Shown here piece after piece: positions 1 through 11,390 of a stretch of DNA of 64,000 nucleotides (positions within the stretch are counted from its first letter, which is position 1; each line of letters opens with the position of its first letter). The notes below the pieces were generated by a model. It was not told the origin of the DNA. It saw nothing but the letters and a program-made list of their open reading frames with translations, and made no database searches. The stretch lies in the NCBI RefSeq assembly GCF_019578655.1, contig NC_063261.1:24159126-24223125 (forward strand). Direction: 5' to 3'. The position numbers were made by a program, and so were the translations under genes. Origin of the DNA: Ricinus communis (taxonomy: Eukaryota; Streptophyta; Magnoliopsida; Malpighiales; Euphorbiaceae).

Positions 1-2891
1 AGTTTTATCTTGTAATCAAATTGCGACTGTCAATGAAAATGCAACTCCTTTCAAATTTTCACTCTGGCATAATAGATTGGAACATTGTCCAGTTGATGTT
101 ATGAAGCATGCTAAAGTTAAAAAAAAAGGTTTTAAAGATTTTATAAACTATGATGTTTGTCACAAGTCTAAACACTAAAAACATCCTTTTGCCATTAATC
201 AAACAACATCTACTCAAATTTTCCAACTACTTCACTTAGATATATGGGGTCCTTACAAACATGTTTCTATCAAAGGGGCTAGATATATTCTCACCATCAT
301 AGATGAGTACTCTAGGGCCACTTGGACTTTTCTTATGGCACAAAAAACTCAAACTACCACCCTACCCAGTTCATCAAAATGACTCAAACCCAACATGAAA
401 AAAAATCAAAGCCATTAGAAGCGATAATGGAACTGAGTTTACAAACCAAGAATTTCAGAAACTCATTGCTAATGAGGGAATCATTCATCAAAGAAGTTGT
501 CCATACACACCCCAACAAAATGGTGTGGTGGAAAGAAAACACAAGCACTTGTTACAAATAGCAAGAGCCCTCATGTTCCGGTCCAAACTCCCAAAGAAAT
601 TCTGGGGTTGTTTAATTCTACTGGCCACACATATTATAAACATATTGCCTTCAAAAATTTTGAGCTGGAAATCACCCTATGAAAAGCTTTTCTTGAAACC
701 CCTTAATTACGATGATTTGAGAACCTTTAGATGTTTATGCTATGTGACAAAGATGTCTATGCTATGTGACAAACACCTTACTAAAGAAAGATAATTTTGA
801 GGAACAAGATTTTAAGTATGTTTTTATTGGCCACAATTCGGGAGGTCTATGATTTGGAAAATCACAAAATTCTTGTTTCAAGAAATATAAAGTTTTATAA
901 AAATATTTTTCCTTTCAAAAATTATGGAAAAGTTTTTGAAAAGGAGGATTTTGCTGTGTTGCCTTTGCCCATTGATGAAGAAAATCAAGTTTTTGACAAA
1001 ATTGTTTTACCTCAGATGTCTGAGGATAATGATGATCATATTAACGACATAGAAATTGACTTTCATAATGAACCTGAGAATGTTTTAGAAAATGAAAAAT
1101 ATGAAGTTTTGTCTCCTAAATTAAATGAAGATTTTCAAACTTTGAAACGAAGCACCAACGTAAAATCAAAACCTTTATGGCATATAAGGATTATATAACA
1201 AATATTGATGCAGATTCTATAGTCAGAAACAAAATTCAATTGCAGGTTCCCTCTTCATCACTACACACACCACCTACATATCCTTTCATAAAATCACCAA
1301 TTCTGACTGAATCATATATATCGTTCTTAGCCAATATGTCCAATATTTAAGAGTCATTATCCTTCAAGCAAGCCAGTAATGGCAGTAATTAGGTTAAGGC
1401 AATGGATCTTGAGATTAAAAGTCTTAGAAGAAAATGAGACTTGGGAGCTTTCTTCCTTGCCAAAGGGAAAGAAAGCTATTGGATTGAAATGGGTATATAA
1501 GTCGAAGCTAAAGCCTGATGGAACTGTTGATAGGCATAAGGCTTGATTAGTAGCCAAGGGCTTTCATCAATTAGAAAGGGTCGACTATTTTGAGAGTTTT
1601 TCTCCTGTGGCAAAAATTGTGACAGTCAGGATATTTCTTGCCATAGCTACTTCGAAATCATGGCCCATACATCAGTTGGATGTAAACAACACCTTTCTCT
1701 ATGGTTCTTTAGAGGAAGATGTTTACATGTTGCCACCAGAGGGGTATACTAAGGCAAAAACTAATCAAGTTTACAAACTATGAAAGTCGATATATGGGTT
1801 GAAACAAGCATCGAGGCAATGGAATATTGAGTTCAGCTAGAAGATTAAAGCCATTGGGTTCTACAAGTCCACTCATTATAATTGTCCCTTAATTAGACAA
1901 AATGATAATTCCTTTACAGCTTTGCTGATTTATGCCGATGATATCCTTCTTTCTGGAATCTCAGAAAAGGATATTGGTGAAGTTAAGGAGTACCTTGATA
2001 GAAAATTTACAGTCAAGGATTTGGGCCATGTTAAATATTTCCTCGAGCTTGAGATAGCAAGAGGATCATTAGGCACTATCATCAATCAAAGGAAATATTT
2101 GCTTGTATTGTTAATAATGCAGGCCTTATTGGAGCTAAACCTGTCCCCAACACCATTGCCTAAGGGACATAAATTAGAAGCTAACAAAGGAACTCCTCTT
2201 TTTGAACCAGAAAAGTACATGAGGTTAATTGGAAGGCTTATTTACTTGAACATAAGCAGACATGACATCAGCTATTATGTTCAACAACTGAGTCAATTTG
2301 TCAACTTGCCATGTGATTCTCATTGGAAAGCTGCATTGCATCTTTTAAGATACCTTAAGGGTTGTCCTTCAAAGGGATTGCTATATCCTAATCATAATGA
2401 TCTTCAATTGCAAGCAGTCAGTGATGCAGACTGGGCTATATGCACTGAATCTCATAAATCTCTTACCGGTTTCTACATCTTCTTAAGATCAGCCCTCATT
2501 TCTTGGAAAACCAAGAAGCAAACAACAGTTTCAAGATCTTCAGCAGAGGCAAAAGTATCGAAGTCTTGCTGTAACTGTTTGTGAGTTACAATGGATTTCT
2601 TATATCTTGAGAGAATTCAAAATTAAGCTTCAATGTCCCATTCCTCTATGGTGTGACAACAGGGCTGCCATTCACATTACTGAAAATCCAGTGTTCCATG
2701 AACACACTAAACATTTGGATATAGATTGTCATCTTGTCAGGAACCAGTTTAAAGAAGGTTTCATTCAACCACAACACATCATCACTCAAGAGCATATCGC
2801 AGATATGTTTACCAAATCACTTTCTGCTCCTCAACTCAATAAACTAGTGTCTAAGTTGGGTTTGTTTGATGTCCACCAAACTCCAACTTGA
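1..2891 (+). pseudogene. Ty1/copia retrotransposon pol relic (integrase, reverse transcriptase, RNase H)
   Basis: This is the 3' half of a copia polyprotein cut by the left window edge. Reading across frames, the order is: GAG-pre-integrase zinc region (LWHNRLEH ... DVCHKSK, with the first Cys of the CxxC pair apparently replaced by Tyr); integrase core with all three acidic sites recognisable (HLDIWGP, SDNGTEF, NGVVERKH); reverse transcriptase (LDVNNTFLYGSL, then YADDILLSG near 1930); and RNase H (SDADWA, SRSSAEAK, LWCDNRAAI, ending in ADMFTKSL). Integrase before RT defines copia rather than gypsy. The frame is broken by stops near 176, 1543, 1783 and 1840, and by shifts around 360-420, 780 and 2580, so it cannot encode a working polyprotein. 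The order of domains and the stop just before an LTR make the assignment secure. Confidence 0.93.
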
Positions 2892-2897
2892 GGAGAA

Positions 2898-3166
2898 TGA
2901 ATAAAATTATTGTTTTATTCTCTGTCACCTTGCACCTCTCTTCTGGCAAGTTTGTTATGCAACAGCAGCCTCCCTATAAATTTACTGCAAATTCTGTTAT
3001 TTTATTTTTTTGCTTTTATTGGCACAATTGTGAGCTGGCAATATTCTTTATTCTTGTATAGAAGTAGTGAGCAAGTAACAATTGTATATATATAGTCTCA
3101 CTTGTATTACTTACCAGTAGTGAATATATAGATATTATTCCTTCAAATTCTTTTACCATTTGTTCA
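2898..3166 (+). repeat. 3' LTR of the copia element
   Basis: A purine tract (TTGAGGAGAA) follows the pol stop immediately and then TGAATAA starts the LTR; the proposed end is TTGTTCA, giving a near-perfect short inverted repeat with TG...CA termini. A TATATATA box lies near 3087. The partner LTR is outside the window, so the ends rest on the termini and polypurine tract only. The length of about 270 bp is normal for copia. Confidence 0.65.
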
Positions 3167-3485
3167 ACATCATGTGTGGTTTATGAATATAGGGTAGAGT
3201 CGTTGGTGTATCGGGATTTCAAAAAATTTTAGACATCATCTAATTTATATTTTTAAATCTTAATTTAATATAATGAATATTTATTATATATTTAACTAAA
3301 TTAACTTTTTAATTTAAAGAAACGGTAGATTTTATATTTCGTATTTATCTTCTAAATTTTATCCTTACATTATATAACTGTTTATTTTTAATTTTAATTT
3401 TACAACATTAATACTAGCCCTTTTATTAACAGAGATATTTATATTTGAAACTATATTTAACGTTTTCAAATATATCTTTTATAAT

Positions 3486-4245
3486 AATTAGGGGTAATTA
3501 CTATTTTTTCTCTGTATTTCTTTACATTATACTAGTTATTCCCTAATATTTGAAAAATATATTTTTTTATCCTTTTATTTTGTAGTTTTATACTAGAAAA
3601 TCCTTCCATCAAAATTTTCATTAGGAAATTGTTAATTAAATTTGATTTTATACTATTTGTCTTCTGATTTTTTGTGTAATATACAAATTTCCTCCTACAT
3701 TTTATTTATTGCACTCAAATTTTCTTGCATTTTAAAAATCAATGCAATTAAAGAACTAAATTGATAAAAAAATAATAATTTGATCTTAAAACTTCTTATC
3801 AAAGTTACAATTTTACTGTAACAAAATTAATAATAAGAATAATATCTATTATAATTTAATAATTTAAAGTTAAATTATATGATTTTTTTAATATTTTAAT
3901 TAATATAAGTATTTTTTAAATATTTAAATTTTACTAGAATTTAATTATGCTAAAAATTAGAGTAATTAAAAAATACTAGTTAATTATTTTTATACAGATA
4001 CTAAAATTGATTTTTATATAAAAATTAGATTAGAGAGTTTTAGTATAATAAATAAACTATAAAGAGTAATTTTTATAAATAAACTATAAAGAGTAATTTG
4101 TATATTACACTAAAGATAGGGGGAAAATAGTATAAAATTAAATCTAATTAATGGTTGTTTAATAGAAATTTTGACGAAAGAGATTTTTAGTATAAAATTA
4201 TAAAAATAAAAGAGAAAAATAGTAATTATCCTTAATTATTATCAA
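3486..4245. mobile_element. MITE-like element with long terminal inverted repeats
   Basis: The left arm (about 3490-3700) and the reverse complement of the right arm (about 4085-4240) match over some 150-200 bases, including GTAATTACTATTTTT, TTTTATACTA, a TCAAAATTTTC-like block and GTGTAATATACAAATT. There is no coding sequence inside. Long imperfect TIRs around a short AT-rich core suggest a Mutator-like MITE. A clean target duplication could not be defined. The right arm contains a 22-bp tandem doublet (AATAAACTATAAAGAGTAAT, 4049-4100). Confidence 0.6.
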
Positions 4246-4465
4246 TTAGAAAGACACAAAGATTAAAAAAAAGACTCAATCTTCATGCACTTTAAGAATT
4301 ATAAAATTTTTATCTTCAAAACATAATAAACGGATATTAAGAAGTAAGATTTACTAAAGATTTCTAATAAATAATCAACCTTCAGAGCTCCAAGATTAAG
4401 AGAAATTGCATATGAGATCACCATAGAATTCCACAAAAGGATTTTAAAGCAATATATATATATAT

Positions 4466-4932
4466 TTATTATTCAACTATTTGACAACATGAAAAAGCCA
4501 AAAGCTCTGCCCTTCTTCTCTATCGATCCAAGAGATGGAAGGGCGGAGGCCTTTGGTGTCCCCCCCAGTCAAGAATTGGGGCCTCACAATCACTAGCTAA
4601 TATGCTTTTCTCTCATGTCTTTCTTCGTTCATGGTTCGATATTCTGGTGTCCTAGGCGTAGAGGAACCACACTAATCCATCCCGAACTTGGTGGTTAAAC
4701 TCTACTGCGGTGAAGATACTATAGGGGAGGTCCTGCGAAAAAATAGCTCGACGCTAGGATGATAAAAAGCTTAACACCCCTCATTCTTATTACTTTTTCA
4801 ATATGAGAAAAAAAATGAAAAGGTCGTCTTATTCAAAACCTCAATTATGAAATCCCCTTTCTCCCACTTCACACCTCGGAACGCACCGTTCTTATAGAGA
4901 GAGAGAGGCGCTTTCGCATCTTCTTAACCCGA

Positions 4933-4935
<3 letters not shown>
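4466..4935 (+). other. Nuclear plastid DNA insertion (4.5S-5S spacer, 5S rRNA, 5S-trnR spacer)
   Basis: The sequence follows the chloroplast rRNA operon downstream of 4.5S: the spacer beginning near TTTGACAACATGAAAAA, the GGAAGGGCGGAGGCCTTTGG block, the whole 5S gene, then the spacer towards trnR-ACG up to CATCTTCTTAACCCG. GC content jumps relative to the AT-rich flanks. Both edges sit next to TA runs (4452-4465 and 4936 onward). Many substitutions against the plastid form I remember are C-to-T or G-to-A, as expected for methylated nuclear DNA of plastid origin. No 23S, 4.5S or tRNA gene is included. Confidence 0.9.
4640..4761 (+). rRNA. rrn5: Plastid-type 5S rRNA copy inside the nuclear plastid insertion (not expected to function)
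   Basis: The segment from TATTCTGGTGTCCTAGGCG to GACGCTAGGATG is the full-length chloroplast 5S rRNA, about 121-122 nt, with a handful of substitutions. It is flanked by plastid spacers on both sides, so it arrived as part of a plastid DNA insertion. There is no plastid rrn promoter context here and the nuclear 5S sequence is different, so it is best treated as a relic and should not be annotated as a nuclear 5S gene. Confidence 0.9.
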
Positions 4936-4997
<62 letters not shown>

Positions 4998-5014
4998 TTA
5001 TTTATTTATTTATG
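4936..5014. repeat. (TA)n then (TTTA)n microsatellite
   Basis: About 28 TA units are followed by six TTTA units, exactly at the junction between the plastid insertion and the Helitron. Confidence 0.97.
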
Positions 5015-5700
5015 AGATCTTAAATTGTTTTGATATATGTGTTTAACTTTTGACACGTAGGATTTTTATTTTGATGTGTACTATTTTTGACACATAGATT
5101 TCAAGTTTATGTATAATTTTATAGTTTTTTATTAATTTATTGATTAATAAGTTATATTTCTAATTAAACACTAACTCTAATATTAAAAAATAGCATATTT
5201 ATTATATTTTAATATTATATTAACTAATAAATAGTTTTCTAATCAAATAATGATACTAATTCTATTATAAAAATAACATATTAATTATATTTTAATATTA
5301 TATTAACTAATAAATTAATTTTTAATTAGATAATAATTCTAATTCTAAAAATACCATCTTAAATTATATTTTTAATATTATATTTAATAATAAATTAATT
5401 TTTTATTTACATAATATAATTTTGATCCTAAAAAATAATAATATCACTTATAGTATTAAGTTATACAATCTTAAAGATAATTAATAAATATTTTTAAAAT
5501 AATTTTTATATTATTATATACTAATAAAATTTTAAAATATTAAAAATCAAGAATATTTAAAATTAGTTAGTTTAATATTATCTATTAAAATATTATAAAT
5601 TAACATTAAAAATTAAATTTTTTATTAAATGGTATCTATCAATTTAATTTTATAATCAAAATAATAATAACGGTAGTGTAATGTATGGGTAAACAACTAG
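5015..5700 (+). mobile_element. Non-autonomous Helitron, copy 1
   Basis: This AT-rich sequence is collinear with the two elements at 39791-41147 (shared blocks: TTTGATATATGTGTTTAA, TTTTGACACGTAG, TATTAATTTATTGATTAATA, AACTAATAAATTA). It ends in a decayed hairpin region and GGGTAAACAACTAG, with T as the next base, which is the Helitron 3' signature (CTAG, insertion between A and T). The 5' end is masked by the TA run and may extend back to 4936. There is no Rep/helicase coding sequence. Confidence 0.7.
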
Positions 5701-7537
5701 TGGATACTAAATCCTAAATATTACATGTATATAATTTTTTTATTTTTTAAAAATAAATTCAAATGTAAGTAGTGTCTTTCTTGTTGATGGCTATGGTAGA
5801 ATTAGAAAGACATTTCTGTATATATAGTAGGACAAAATTAAAAAAAATTCAACCGTTAATAATAGTTCTAATGACGTAAACTGCATGTGAAAATATAAAC
5901 AAAAATTAATTCAAATCAATCTAAACCCATCGGTTTTACGTTCTACTGGTTTGGGTTTTGATTTGATAATTCTTTAAACCGAAAATTTTAATTTGATTTA
6001 ACATGTAACTCTCAAATTACCCAAACTAAGTCATATAGTACAGTCGTAGAGATGGAAGTGAGGGAACATAATTTAAGTACAAAAACTGTGGTAGGTCTCT
6101 CTCATGCACACAAACATAGAAAACATTTGTAAACATGATATTTAACTTTTTTATTAATTGATTAAGTTAATCTTAATAATTTCCTAAAAGTTTAAATGGG
6201 TACTTATATTTAATATGAGTACTTTTAAGTATAATATCCAGGAATTCGAGACCCTTCAATGGAGCTGAATCAAGAATTTCAAGAAAATGAAGATGAAGAT
6301 GTAAGTAAGTTCTTGTGAAATCTTGGATGATTCAACTAGCAATTGCGACCAATCTATTGAGGTTCTAATGCTAATCAAACAAATACAAGTAAAACAAACT
6401 CCTCTACAAATGCTTAACTTTTTCTTTTTCCTGATGATTACCTGTTGATTAATATCATATAGAAGAGATCATGCATGTTCCTTTTCATGTTCAAATACTT
6501 GTCAAGCTCCTGAAGCTGCCAACATCTCGTCAAACAATCCATCTTTCAGCTTGTTCTCCTGTGCGAAAAGAATCTGGTGAGACATTGATAATATAGAATG
6601 TACGCCAGACTTCATAATACATGATACCATTTTGATGTTGAATTTATATGGTTGATATTATCCACTTCTTGGAGGAAATAGACTGCTATCAGAATTCTCT
6701 TTCTCCTCTCATTGTCTGTGATTTTGATGTCCAAATTTGGAAACTGGAACTTTATAATTAGTTCTTGCAAGCAAATGAACTGAACTGATAGATCAATCAT
6801 CCTGTTTGTATTTATTACTCTATTTTTTTCTTCTGTATTCTTGAATTTTCATAACATTGAGAAGCTAATGAGATTTTTGTCAATTCCCAGGCGAAGAGCT
6901 TTCCCAAAGCTTGCTTCCTGGGTGCACTTGCTGATCTTGAAGAGCATTCTTAAATAAAGCAGTGTGGTATGAAGTACCTCTGTTTCCTCAATGTAGCAGT
7001 AGAAAATCCTGCAAGATTTTCTTCATAGCACCTAAAAGTAAAGCTGAAAATCACAAGCAGCAGGCAAATTCTGAAAGACCACCGCAAATTGCCATCAGAA
7101 ATTGGCAGCAGCAGCAGCAGTAAGTTCCCATAAGAAGAAGAAAGATTCTACTTCGCATAAAAGCAATGAGCTGTTTCTGTTCTTTATAAAATATGAACTC
7201 AGGGCATTAGTGATTAGATTCATACTGACATTGAATTGCTTGAATTTCTTATTGATTCTATCTTGACTTACATCTACTTCTTTATAAGATAAGGAAACGT
7301 TTATGATATTCTAACTTCATTTTAACATAAATAAATAAAAAGAAAAGAAAAGAAAACTTCTATCACCATAAGAAGAAACAATTTGACAGTTGACATCAAA
7401 TTAAATAAGGAAAAATCCAAGGATGGTTGCCTGTAGTCTTTAGGCTTTAAGCATCGTTTTTATACCAAAATAATAAGAATAATAATAATAATAATAATAA
7501 TAAAATGTATGGATCATAAAGAAGAAATAGCAGCTGC
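5701..7537. other. AT-rich intergenic sequence, no gene recognised
   Basis: I see no gene model. Scattered short open pieces with balanced base composition (6240-6300, 6890-6960, 7000-7125, the last ending in CAG repeats) could be remnants of an old gene or LINE, but no family could be recognised. An (AAT)n run lies at 7480-7502. Confidence 0.6.
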
Positions 7538-7950
7538 TTGAAGAATTCCTTCCGGCTTATTTTTGGAGTGTCAGTTTGGCAGATTTTTGGCTTTGGCTCG
7601 AATCAGTTTGATCCTAGAAAGCATCATTCAGGCTATCATTGGAATTTGGATTGCAAAAATGTTCCGTCCATTGATGCTAATAACATGATTGCTGCTGCTG
7701 TATTTGTTGGTTTTTCCAATATTGCAGCTGCTGCCTGCTGTTCATAGCCAACTTCAGCTTCATCATATGTATTTCGGGAAGGCAACCAGTGTGCTGATGG
7801 ACTGGGATTATCAAAGCAACCAAGCTTATGAGAGTCCAATGGTAGTCACAAGGCTGTCTTCTGGCTTATTCCAATTTCTGTCAAGTAATGCCTTGGCCAT
7901 CAGTTTTGTTTGGCAGCAGTTGCTTTCTCACAAGAAAATGAAAAACCCCA
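7538..7950 (+). pseudogene. RNase H-like (RVT_3) relic of a non-LTR retrotransposon
   Basis: The segment opens with a linker typical of plant LINE polyproteins (LIFGVSVWQIFGF), followed by a degraded RNase H-like region. After frameshifts it contains FREGNQCADGL, equivalent to the conserved REGNxxADxLAK motif of plant RVT_3 domains. At least three frame changes or stops separate the pieces, so it is dead. It shares this domain type with the relics at 9.9, 11.2 and 20.4 kb. Confidence 0.55.
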
Positions 7951-8340
7951 AACACATAGGTCTAATTTCGTTTAATATTTATAATTTCTAATAATTTAAT
8001 ATTTTAATTTTTATATTTAAATTTTATTTTTTTTAATTTCTAAACACATTTAACTTTTAATTTAACTTAACATACACTTGAATTTTATTTTTTAATAATA
8101 TTTAAATATTTTTGTAAAATATATGTTGACGTATATAATGAAGGCATATATTATAAGGTATTAAAATATCATAAAAAAATAAATTCATGTATTTATTAGA
8201 TAACCACAAGCTTTAGTCTAGTGGCTAGACACTTAGTGTTGGAAGTGGAGATCTCAAATTTGAAATTATTCTTCTTTAAAATATGATGGTTTATTCTCCA
8301 CTTTATGAAAGAATTCTTCCTCTTCTTTCTAACCAGACAT

Positions 8341-8403
8341 ACTAAGAGCATCTCTAATACATTCTTTATGTATGTCAAACTTTTTATTTTAAAGAGTTAT
8401 ATC
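8341..8403. repeat. Extra copy of a MITE terminal repeat
   Basis: ACTAAGAGCATCTCTAATAC and the following bases through TTTTTATTTTAAAGAG repeat the left terminus of the MITE at 8433 about 92 bp upstream of it. This looks like either a tandem duplication of the terminus or a nested, truncated second element. Confidence 0.7.
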
Positions 8404-8432
8404 TTTCTTCCTATTCCTTCTAACTTAACACA

Positions 8433-8819
8433 CTAAGAGCATCTCCGGTACATTCTTTATATACGTCAAACTTTTTATTTTAAAGAGTCATCTTTATTCT
8501 TTAAATATAAAGTAGAGAGATAGAGAACCAAACTTACTCTCTATTTTACATTTAATAAATGCATTATAAATTTCTATGTATTTGACTTAATTGATATTTA
8601 CAATTTTTATTTTTTTATTGGTAAAAATTAAAAGAAAAGAAAAGAGAAATTAAAAATATTAATATTTATGAAAATAAAATAAGATATATAATAAAATATA
8701 AAGAGTTTATTGAATTTAAATAAAATATTTTATTCTTTATACGTAAATATTCCTTAAGATGCTTCTTATAATAGAAATTATGCTCTTTAAAATAAAAACA
8801 CTATTGAAGATGCACTAAG
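8433..8819. mobile_element. MITE with CTAAGAGCATCTCC-type termini, copy A
   Basis: The left end (CTAAGAGCATCTCCGGTACA ... TTTTTATTTTAAAGAG) is an imperfect inverted repeat of the right end, where CTCTTTAAAATAAAAACACT leads to GATGCACTAAG. The TIRs span roughly 60 bp and the element is about 390 bp with no coding capacity. GAGCATCTCC-type ends are widespread among plant MITEs. A related, more diverged copy is at 10343-10730. Confidence 0.65.
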
Positions 8820-9860
8820 AGTATCCCCAACAATACTCTATGTATGTTTCTCTATTAAATTATAAATAATTAACTCTCTATTTTAATTTGTCTTGAAATG
8901 TGTGTATAATTCAACAATACTTTCTATTTTATTCCCTAATTGTGTGTGTATTCCGACAATACTCTCTATTTTATCCCATAGTTAATTTTTTATTAATAAA
9001 GCAAAACGAGAGAAATAAATAAGGAGAGTGAATGTAATTCTTAAAAAAAAAAAAGAGAAAAAGTAAGAGAGAGAAATAATGTAATATACTGAAAAGCCAC
9101 TTAAGAGTTATTTTCTCCTTTCTTAAAATTAAGGAGAGAGAATATGACATTAAGTCATTTTAAGGAAAAATGATAAATTAGGGAGTTTCTTGAAAGCTTA
9201 ATTTTTACATATACTTCTTATAAGAGAGGAGTATGTTTCGAAAGTTTGTTAGCGACACTTTAACATACTTACTATATTTACTTTTTTTTTTTAAAAGTGT
9301 CTATTAGATTAAGTTGAAAGTTAGTCTTAAATTATCTAAATGACAAAAACTTAGAGATACAAATATGTATTTGGCCAATAAAAAAAACTAATACAGTAAA
9401 ACCTCCATATAGTAATATATTTGAAACCAAATAAAATTTATAATTATACCCTAATGTAAATTTTAATATTAAATTTTATTAATTTAATATTAAATTTTAT
9501 TGGTGAAATAATATTTATAAAATTTTATATTTTCAATACTGTATTTAAATGTAATAGTAGACTTTTGTAATCAATGTTTATCTCTTTTTTCAATGTTTAT
9601 ATAATTAATTATACTTAATATATTAAAATAAAAGAAACATATAACATAGTACTATCACTTTATAAAGTCTTGATATAGTTTACCATATAATATTACTATA
9701 TGAAGAGAATATTTTCTTAAATCAATATTAAAAAGATTTATAACTTATTAGAATATAAAATATATTCTTATTTATTATTGACATAAATTTAAACTAAAAA
9801 ATTGTATAATTATATAAAGATTATTTTTATATAGAGTATTATCAAAGTTGTTCTATACTT
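8820..9860. other. AT-rich intergenic sequence with short degenerate repeats
   Basis: A degenerate unit close to CAACAATACTCTCTATTTTA recurs near 8830, 8914 and 8957. There is no gene and no further recognisable element. Confidence 0.6.
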
Positions 9861-9861
9861 T

Positions 9862-10005
9862 TTAATTGGATGATAGCTAATGCTTGGACCGCCAATAGGA
9901 AAAGTGTTGCTGGAGCCCATATGGTATCTATTGGGCCTTTCATTACAGAGGCCATCACTATGGTTGGTTGGGCTGGAACACAGTTCAAAATATTTAGCAA
10001 CTTTT
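9862..10005 (+). pseudogene. RNase H-like (RVT_3) fragment
   Basis: Reading through one frameshift gives SVAGAHMVSIGPFITEAIT followed by LWLVGLEHSSKYLAT. This resembles the segment of plant LINE RNase H domains in which an AEAxALxxGLE motif forms a helix. Only about 45 residues survive and the sequence then runs into a poly-T tract. The assignment rests on this single motif. Confidence 0.4.
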
Positions 10006-10342
10006 TTTTTTTTTCTTTTTCTTGCTAAAACCCTAAGACAAACGAAACTTTGCCCTTTTATTATTAAACTTGGAATAAAAAAAAGAATGATTGTTTTGAA
10101 TCTTTAAGCCACATTTAAATTGAGTACTGACTCAATTGTATTAGTATAAACTAATAGAAAAAAAAAAAGATTAAAATCTCTTATAAATTTACGAATTTTT
10201 ACATTTCTTATATTTTTGACATTTTAAAATATTTAGTTTTTTTATGTTTTTTATTTTAGTGTCAATATACTTAATTTTCATTTTTAAGCGATGTAGTATT
10301 ATTATAACAACCAATTTTAAATAAGAATCTTAATGGATATTG

Positions 10343-10730
10343 ATAAGAGTATTTTTTAATGATCAAATTTCTTATTTTAAAAAATCAACTTATGCAATAA
10401 AATTTTTAACGAATCTTTTATTATTTAAATATAAAATAAAGAGTTAGTTTGGCTCTCCAAACTTCATTCTCTATTTTAAGATTAATAAATGTACTACAAA
10501 TCTTTATATATTTTATTACTTGTTATTCTTAATTTTATTTTTATTAATAAAAATAGAAAAAAAAAGATGAAAAATTAAAACTATTTTTTTATATTAATAA
10601 AAAAAAGTAATATACAAAGAGCGCATTAGACTTGAATAAATTTTCTAATTTTTATATTTAGATACTTTTTAAAGTTTTTATTATAAAAATAATGCTCTTT
10701 AAAATAAAAAATACCATTAAGCATGGCTTA
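10343..10730. mobile_element. MITE copy B (diverged relative of the 8433 element)
   Basis: The order of blocks matches copy A: TATTTAAATATAAAATAAAGAG, CTCTATTTTAAGATTAATAA, and a right terminus AATGCTCTTTAAAATAAAAA followed by ACCATTAAGCATGG. Divergence is clearly higher than within copy A's own TIRs. No coding capacity. Confidence 0.55.
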
Positions 10731-11179
10731 ATAAGGAGCATAGTGATACTAAAAGATGGAAATTGCGATAGTTTAATATTGCATATTAAAATTTTAAGTC
10801 AAAACTCAGAAATTTAAACACTAAAAAACATGTTACACTTTGTCCTATATCTGTAGTATCTTTCTATTCTAAGCCTTGCCAGCATTATCAAAGATGAGTT
10901 TCTTTTTTTGTTTTTCTTTTTTTACCCTTTTGACTTGATAATGTATATGATTTATATGTACCAATGTTATAATTTTAAAAGATGGTTATTACAAGGTTTT
11001 AAACATTAGAGAATTGGGTCTAATAATTATCTCCTCATAAACAAGTGTAAGTTTTATATTCAAATATATTCAATAATTACTTTGATAGCCATAAATTCAT
11101 TGAAATGTCTTCTTTAAAATTAAAAAAAAGAAAAAAGTATTTTTAATATGTAGCCTATAGTTTTATAATCCAGTAAAAT

Positions 11180-11390
11180 TACATTTGAGGAAGCTATTTG
11201 CCAGCTGCTTAAAAAGCTTGGTCAATAAAAAATCATGTATTCCCAGAGGAAATTGAAGGGCAAATCTGCAACCTGATTCACTTCTCTGTATACATGAGAA
11301 ACCTTTACAATTCAATCCTTCTTCAAAAGGTCCAAACATGCCTGATAGAGTTCAATTTGTAGCTCTTTACTCAAAATACAACCTCAATAA
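11180..11390 (-). pseudogene. RNase H-like (RVT_3) fragment
   Basis: The minus strand reads ELQIELYQACLDLLKKD, one stop, then IVKVSHVYREVNQVADLPFN. This corresponds to the C-terminal part of plant RVT_3 domains (HVxREANxxADxLA). The catalytic aspartate of VADxLA is present, but the fragment is isolated and stop-interrupted. Confidence 0.6.
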
